DNA of 64,000 nt, from positions 38,190,360 to 38,254,359 of the forward strand of contig CM065295.1 in assembly GCA_032871835.1 (NCBI GenBank), read 5' to 3'. This stretch comes from Dipteronia dyeriana (lineage: Eukaryota; Streptophyta; Magnoliopsida; Sapindales; Sapindaceae). The translations under genes and the position numbers were made by a program. Positions 59,066-64,000 of this stretch are shown piece after piece (the stretch's first letter is position 1; every line of letters begins with the position of its first letter). The notes under the pieces are model-generated. The model had not been told where the DNA came from, ran no database searches, and saw nothing but the letters and a program-made list of their open reading frames with translations.

Positions 59066-59681
59066 TGTATGGAAAATCGCCCAACGGAAGTGTGAAAAAT
59101 AAAAATAGGGTTTCGGTATGAGTAAAAATTTTCCATTTATAATAACAATAACCTTAACCCTAGATTAATTGATGTATATAAAAAGTATCGTACATTTTTC
59201 TCGTGACGATTGAACTAGCGCCGAATTGAATCAGTAATATCTTCAAATCCAATCACGGAAGTGAATCACCTAGGAGTGTGGGCTGCCTTTATTTAAATCG
59301 TATACTTGAGGATGGAAACAAACAAAATCTTTCTCTTTGTTAGTCACAATAATCCTCCAAGAAGAAAACAAAGAACGTTAGGTCACTTGTGAATTATCAA
59401 TCAATTTGATTGAAACTCGCGTGACTACTAGTGTACTATCGAAAACTAAACGTTCTTTCTTCTTTTTCTTCTTTGCCGAATCTCACACTATTTCTTAGAG
59501 TTGATCGAATTTTGTCTAGAGCAAAAACAAAATTTTCTCCCAAAATTCTTATGGTGGCCAAATTCTCTCCAAGTAGAATTCTTTAGGTTGGCCGAAATCT
59601 TCTCTATAATAATACTAGGGTTGCCCGAAATTCCTTATTTAGAATTATATGGCTGACCGAAATTCAAGATATATATATATA
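59066..59681 (-). repeat. 5' LTR of copia M, truncated
   Basis: It matches the first ~620 + strand bases of 51450-53731 with an 11-base or so gap where 'aaccttttaatgtaaagg' is missing. It ends in the AT run where the virus joins. The missing part (about 1.65 kb) should lie on the far side of the viral insert. Confidence 0.8.
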
Positions 59682-59870
59682 TAATTATTTCTAGGTGCAA
59701 AAGTCAGTAGATCTAAAGGTGTTTGCCGTTTGCTAGTGTGCTTTCTATTTTATATCATCGTGTTCCGTTTTGGTATCAGAGCCTTAAGGCTTGTTGAAGA
59801 AAATCTATAGTTAATTATTTCTAGGTGCAAAAGTCAGTAGATCTAAGGGTGTTTGCCGTTTGCTAGTGTG
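59682..59870 (+). repeat. 59-bp direct repeats around the viral primer site
   Basis: Copy 1 is 59682-59740 and copy 2 is 59812-59870; they differ at one or two bases by eye. The 71 bases between them hold the primer site. Confidence 0.85.
59771..59783 (+). other. Viral primer-binding site (initiator-Met)
   Basis: TGGTATCAGAGCC, followed by TTAAGG. In Caulimoviridae this site primes minus-strand synthesis and defines the origin of the numbering. Confidence 0.85.
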
Positions 59871-59942
59871 TTGTAGGCTATTGGCCCGTTGATCAGGTTG
59901 TGAGTCAAAACCTAGGATTTTTTACTATTCATTTTCTTTATC

Positions 59943-60779
59943 ATGTCTGCAAGTAGTTCTCGACCCAGGATTGAGCCCGATGACATTAATAGTTGCACTG
60001 GACAATCTGTAGCCAATTTTGAGACAAACTGGGATGACAAAGATTTGATAAATTGGCAATTACCCAACATTCAACAAAACAGTATTTATAAAAAGAAACT
60101 TTTAGATTTTAGAACATTGTTGGGACAAAAGACGAAAGAAATTAATGTTAAATTTCAAAATAATACTTTTTCGACAAATCTTTTAAACAAGAACAGTTTA
60201 ACTCATTACAACGAAATTGGTTTTAATGATCTACATGTTGACAGTGTCCAAGTAGGTGTTAAACCCCTTTCAAAAATCGGTTTAAATAATTCTTTATTAA
60301 TTGTTTTAAGAGACAAAAGAATTACTGACTATAAAGAATCCATTCTTGGAATGGCAAAAACATCTTTGACTTATGGACCTATCTATTTTCAAGTCTATCC
60401 AAATTTTACTATTGCCTTTAACACAGATGAACACAAAGAAAAATGTTTGGTTATTGACATTCAAACCCATAACTTTAAATTCCTTGAAAAATCAAGCCCT
60501 TATAAACTAGTTTATAGAGTCCATTATCGTGTTTTAACTTCTGGACTTATACCTAGTTATATACCCCCTTCTGTGCCAGCTGGCCAGACTATATGTTTTA
60601 ATGCTTCACCATCTGTTAATGTTCTTGTTCCTGTACCTGTCAAATGGGAAAACATTAAATTTCCAGATGATTGGCTTAAGGAAAAAGTGGACCAACCCTC
60701 CTATAAACCGCCTATGAGGAACCTCCATGATTGTGTTACTGAACAAGATGGAACACTTAAAATATCTTTTAGAAGATAA
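59943..60779 (+). CDS. Viral movement protein (30K family), open
   Basis: A 278-codon open frame from the first good ATG after the primer region. It has LLIVLRDKRITDYKESIL and YFQVYPNFTIAFNTDE, then YKLVYRVHYRVL: the order of conserved blocks (hydrophobic-L-x-D-R, then an internal beta-strand pattern) of the 30K movement-protein superfamily. It would help virus pass through plasmodesmata. It ends TAA at 60777-60779; the next frame overlaps it from 60727. It is intact as a frame, but the virus as a whole is broken, so expression is unlikely to matter. Confidence 0.75.
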   Translation: MSASSSRPRIEPDDINSCTGQSVANFETNWDDKDLINWQLPNIQQNSIYKKKLLDFRTLLGQKTKEINVKFQNNTFSTNLLNKNSLTHYNEIGFNDLHVDSVQVGVKPLSKIGLNNSLLIVLRDKRITDYKESILGMAKTSLTYGPIYFQVYPNFTIAFNTDEHKEKCLVIDIQTHNFKFLEKSSPYKLVYRVHYRVLTSGLIPSYIPPSVPAGQTICFNASPSVNVLVPVPVKWENIKFPDDWLKEKVDQPSYKPPMRNLHDCVTEQDGTLKISFRR

Positions 60780-61812
60780 TGACAGTGACCATTCCAGATC
60801 TTTAAATGATTTTCAATCAGCTAGAAATTCCCTTTCCAGCTTATCCAGACAAAATATTGCTAGGCAAATACCTAGTTTGGCTCATAGACAAACAAGACAA
60901 ACAACCAACTTATTTCCTAGCCCAAATTATGAACCAGATGATGAATCTAGTGAACCTGTTAACCTAACACAAAGAAGAAGAAGGCCCAGGCCCAGACCTG
61001 AAAGTCTTACACATGTAACCCATGTTCAAAAAAACCCAGAACAGATAGCCCAACCTATTCACTCCTATGACCAAGGCCAGACTTTGCCAACCCCCTCTCA
61101 GGTTTTAACTGAGATCTTAGAACCAGAACCTCCTGTCAGAACCATCAATGTCATAAGCAAAAATAATTTTGATTTCCTTACTGTTGATTACTATTCTCCT
61201 CAGAACCAATCTCTAAAAGAAAAATATGAAAAGAATTATTCCCAAAATAAAAGAGACCAATTCTATAAAAGATGGATTGAAACCCTTAACCATCTAGATC
61301 AGAATATTCCTTTCTTTGATTGGTATATTAATAGAAAAAACTTTGAACAAAACTGTTCTTTGATTAACCGACAAGATCTTAGGACATACAAAACAAAAAA
61401 AGGAGAAGAAAAACAATTGCACCCTCCTCCAAGAGATTTTGAAATTAATATGTCTAATGATGACATTCCAGCAGGAGTAAATACTAAAAAATGCACACCT
61501 TTTATCCTTTTTGATGAACCCATGTCCCAAACCACACCTTCATCATCTCACCAGATTGGATTGGTTATGAGACAAGGTAACTATACAAACTTCTTTCTTA
61601 ATTCCATTAGTGAACAGTTAGAAAATATTGATCTTAATCTTTCCCAAACTAGTATTTCACCTACTAAAGAAATCATACCCCCACAAGTTTTTATTCCTTA
61701 TGAGACTTCAACTTCTTCCAAAAAAGGCAAAGAGAAAATCGTTAAATCAGAACCTATATTATTTCCTGACCGTACTGGTATTGAAAAATATTTTGATAAT
61801 ATTATTGATTAA
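60727..61812 (+). pseudogene. Viral polyprotein segment between movement protein and capsid
   Basis: 361 codons, +1 relative to the movement protein. It is polar and rich in Ser, Asn, Pro and charged residues, with RRRRPRPRPES near residue 83 and no domain that I recognise. The open frame ends at TAA 61810-61812, in the same frame as the next block, so the stop looks like a break within one polyprotein rather than a gene end. In petuvirus-like genomes these parts are joined; here the overlap at 60727-60779 may be original or a frameshift. Confidence 0.6.
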
Positions 61813-62664
61813 ACAGAACTCCTTAAAGCCTTAGAAGAAAGACTAGGAAGGTTGCCAGGCATCCATATTCAAACTATTGACAAAAATATCCCTTCTTCTG
61901 ACTCGTCGAACAGTGACAATGAAACCCCTAATTTTGAAGATTATATACAGAAAGTTACAACCAATGAAAAAACTAAAAGCTATAACAGAACAAAATATTT
62001 TCATAACATTAAACCATATTACCCAAAACCTACTCCTCCTGATTTACAATATGAAAAAACCGTCCCATATAGGGCTTTTACTGGAAATGCTTGTTACCAA
62101 TTTAATATTGATGGACTTTCCGAATATCAGATTATTACTGTTTTAAGACAAATGCATACCATTGGTTATATATATATATATATCAAAAAACAAAATATGA
62201 CTCATTCTGATGCTGTTACTTCATTAACCACTGGCTTTGAGGTTCAGCTATTCAGTTGGTGGACCCATACCTTAAGTAGTCTAGCTAAAAGATCTATAAT
62301 AGGACACACCAAGACCATAACAATTTCTACTCCTGTCCAGACTAATGATCCAACTATTTTTGAGTCAACTTCCACCCAAACACAGACTACTACTACTACT
62401 TCTGAGCCTGATGGCATTGATGTATTATGTTATACCATTTTGATGCATTTTGTAGGAAATCCCAATATTAATCAAGGAAAAGAATTTTCGAAGATTCAAA
62501 ATTTAAAGTGTAATAAGTTAAGCGATTTCAAATGGTATAAAGATATTTTCTTAACAAGAGTTTTTCAAAGACCTGACAATGCCAACTCATATTGGAAAGA
62601 AAAATTTATTTCAGGACTTCCAAAACTATCTTCTAATAAAGTAAGAGATGAAATGGTTAAATAA
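61813..62664 (+). pseudogene. Viral capsid-like region, first part
   Basis: The frame reopens after the stop and runs to TAA at 62662-62664. It contains YRAFTGNACYQFNIDGLSEY and an (IY)n stretch at about 62165-62185 that comes from an in-frame TA microsatellite. GFEVQLFSWWTHTL and EFSKIQNLKCNKLSDFKWYK follow. The layout (conserved block, then a W-W motif, then a finger in the next part) is that of pararetrovirus coat proteins. Confidence 0.65.
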
Positions 62665-63099
62665 ATGGAATGGTCTGATTGGTCCCAGAGTGATTTAAAT
62701 ACATGGACCTATGGTGAAATTATTGCTGCTATTAATATTGTTGCCCTCCAATTATGTAATGACCTTAGATTAAAGAGTCGGCTTAAACAACAAAAATTAA
62801 CAACTAGAAAGGAGCTAGGTTCCTGGTGTGAACATTTTGGTTTTGACAAATTACCTTCAGATAAAAAGAAAAATAAGAAGCATCCTAAGATCAATTACAA
62901 TCGGGCAAAAAATTATCCTTATAGAATTGATAGAAATCTCAAAACCAATAAAAAGGAAGATATTATATGGTCCCCCAAGAAATCCAAAAAAATATCCTCT
63001 AAAAAGAAAACTTATTACAAAAAGACAAACAAATGTTTTAAATGTGGAAAAGAAGGCCATTATGCTAACAAATGTCCTGACCAAAAAAAAAAGAATTAA
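62665..63099 (+). pseudogene. Viral capsid C-terminus with CCHC finger
   Basis: It begins MEWSDWSQSDLNTWTYGEII directly after the previous stop, in the same frame. A Lys-rich basic segment leads to CFKCGKEGHYANKC at 63034-63075, an intact CCHC zinc finger of the nucleic-acid-binding coat-protein type. A run of ten A follows at 63083-63092, after which the reading moves to another frame; this one ends at TAA 63097-63099. Confidence 0.8.
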
Positions 63100-63322
63100 T
63101 AGCTTAGACTTAGATGATCAAGTTAAAGAGAAAATTTTACAAGTTTTATATATGGATTACAGTCCTTCTTCATCATCCTCCTCTGACAATGAAATTTTAA
63201 TTATTAATGAATCTTCCTCAGACTCAGAAACCTCTTCATCTTCCTCTGAATCTGAACCTGGAACCCAGCCCTGTTTTTGTAAAGAAATAAATGTCCGTGA
63301 CAAACAAGATATTACTCTTTAA
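63093..63322 (+). pseudogene. Acidic Ser-rich segment of the viral polyprotein
   Basis: In the frame after the A run: INSLDLDDQVKEKILQ, then a Ser/Asp/Glu stretch (about 63165-63260), then CFCKEINVRDKQDITL and TAA at 63320-63322. The next ATG overlaps the stop (TAATG). The acidic stretch separates capsid from protease. Confidence 0.65.
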
Positions 63323-64000
63323 TGATTAGCATGATTGATAGTATTAAAGACCCCATCCAGAAAGCCCAATACATCAGACAATTACAACAAAAAATCACTA
63401 ACGAACCTTCTTCTAGAAACAACAATAAACCTTTAAATGAAGCAAAACCCTTCAAAAATGCCTCTTTTGAAACCCCAGATTTCGAACAAAATGTTTTAGG
63501 AAAATTTTATACTAAATCTAGAAAAGTTACCACTCCTGACCTATAAAAGGAAATCATTAGTATCAAAGAAGAAATAAAAGTTTGCAAGATCCAAATACAA
63601 GAATTACAAGTCATGAATGCCCTTGATAAACAATTCCCTAAAAGAGCTCTTGAAAAACAAACTACCGACTTTAACAGTTATGACGAGTCTGACAAAGAAC
63701 CTGAAAATGATGACCACCAAAATCTTTTAAGTCTAGATCAGATTAATACCATCCAAGAAGTAAAAATACAAAAATGGTTTGTTGAAATTGACATTAGAAT
63801 TACCTCCAATTACAACATTCGTGCTACTACTCTTATTGACACAGGAGCTGACTTAAATTGTTTTATAGAATCTTTAGTTCCTACTAAATACCTTGAAGCC
63901 ACCACTAAAACTTTATATGGGGCTAACAAAATTAAACTAGATATCAAATATAAACTTGCTAATGCTAAAGTGTGCAACAGTGGAGTTTGTTACAATAATG
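63322..64000 (+). pseudogene. Viral aspartic protease region, runs off the window
   Basis: The frame from 63322 (MISMIDSIKDPIQKAQYIRQ) has a TAA at 63544-63546 and is then open to the window end. It contains KWFVEIDIRITSNYN, then TTLIDTGADLNCFIESLVP with the active-site D-T-G at 63838-63846, as in retroviral-type aspartic proteases. It would cut the polyprotein. The rest, with reverse transcriptase, should be right of 64000. Confidence 0.75.

Larger units (their letters stand above)
51450..59681 (-). mobile_element. Copia element M with 2.3-kb LTRs, decayed; 5' LTR cut off
   Basis: 3' LTR 51450-53731, then RNase H, RT, integrase, protease and gag on the - strand, a leader, a primer site and the start of the 5' LTR at 59066. 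The 5' LTR is broken at an (AT)n run near 59669-59682, where the pararetrovirus begins. The last five bases before the LTR are GTGGT (51445-51449). M-family LTR fragments also occur at 1-434 and 13979-15191. Lineage within copia not assigned. Confidence 0.85.
59682..64000 (+). mobile_element. Endogenous pararetrovirus, petuvirus-like, partial
   Basis: Order on the + strand: primer site, movement protein, a linker region, capsid region with a CCHC finger, a Ser-rich acidic segment, then aspartic protease at the window end. This order in Caulimoviridae is like Petuvirus; florendoviruses are the alternative. Reverse transcriptase and RNase H should follow beyond 64000. Stops and frame changes make it non-functional. 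The leftmost ~90 bases before the primer site and the 59-base repeats show it is not a simple complete copy. Confidence 0.8.

Overview
The window looks like a repeat-dense, AT-rich heterochromatic stretch of a flowering plant nuclear genome, probably a eudicot. The evidence is the content: Ty1/copia and Ty3/gypsy elements (including the Tat type with two RNase H domains), initiator-Met and tRNA-Asp primer-binding sites, and an endogenous plant pararetrovirus. I found no host protein gene, rRNA, functional tRNA or CRISPR array that I can support. Nearly every coding block is a decayed retroelement gene, so most entries are typed as pseudogenes.

Layout, left to right. 1-434 is the 3' end of a long copia LTR (family M). 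435-508 and 12965-13108 are two halves of the integrase C-terminus of a Tat-like gypsy element (T0), with a 95-bp tandem array downstream (13235-13620). T0 is split by gypsy element A (509-12959, + strand, candidate target duplication AGCTA/AGCTG). A's 3' LTR is split in turn by element G (5259-12514, - strand, TGGTC/TGATC). G has 1.9-kb LTRs, no pol and an almost full-length tRNA-Asp sequence, including CCA, at its primer site. 13979-15191 is another M-family LTR fragment. About 16820-29545 is a decayed copia (C, - strand) split by a full-length Tat-lineage gypsy element (B, 17008-28227, - strand) that carries an antisense ORF region. 29959-35168 is a non-autonomous element (D, + strand) packed with tandem repeats. 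35169-39194 is unassigned AT-rich sequence.

39195-51449 is a short, internally deleted relative of B (E). Its second LTR received a nearly complete SIRE-like copia (F, 41212-51013, + strand, AGTTA/AGTAA), and its far end received copia M (51450 to about 59681, - strand). M's 5' LTR stops at an (AT)n run. There the endogenous pararetrovirus begins (59682 to the window end, + strand): primer site, movement protein, capsid region with a CCHC finger, and the start of the aspartic protease. Its order and motifs look petuvirus-like.

The nesting gives a relative history: T0, then A, then G; C, then B; E, then F and M; M, then the viral insert. The items most worth follow-up are the tRNA-Asp copy in G, the antisense ORF in B, the hairpin-bearing 123-bp repeats in F's LTRs, and the viral junction at an AT run with a 59-bp repeat around the viral primer site. 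All comparisons were made by eye; no alignment or database search was run.
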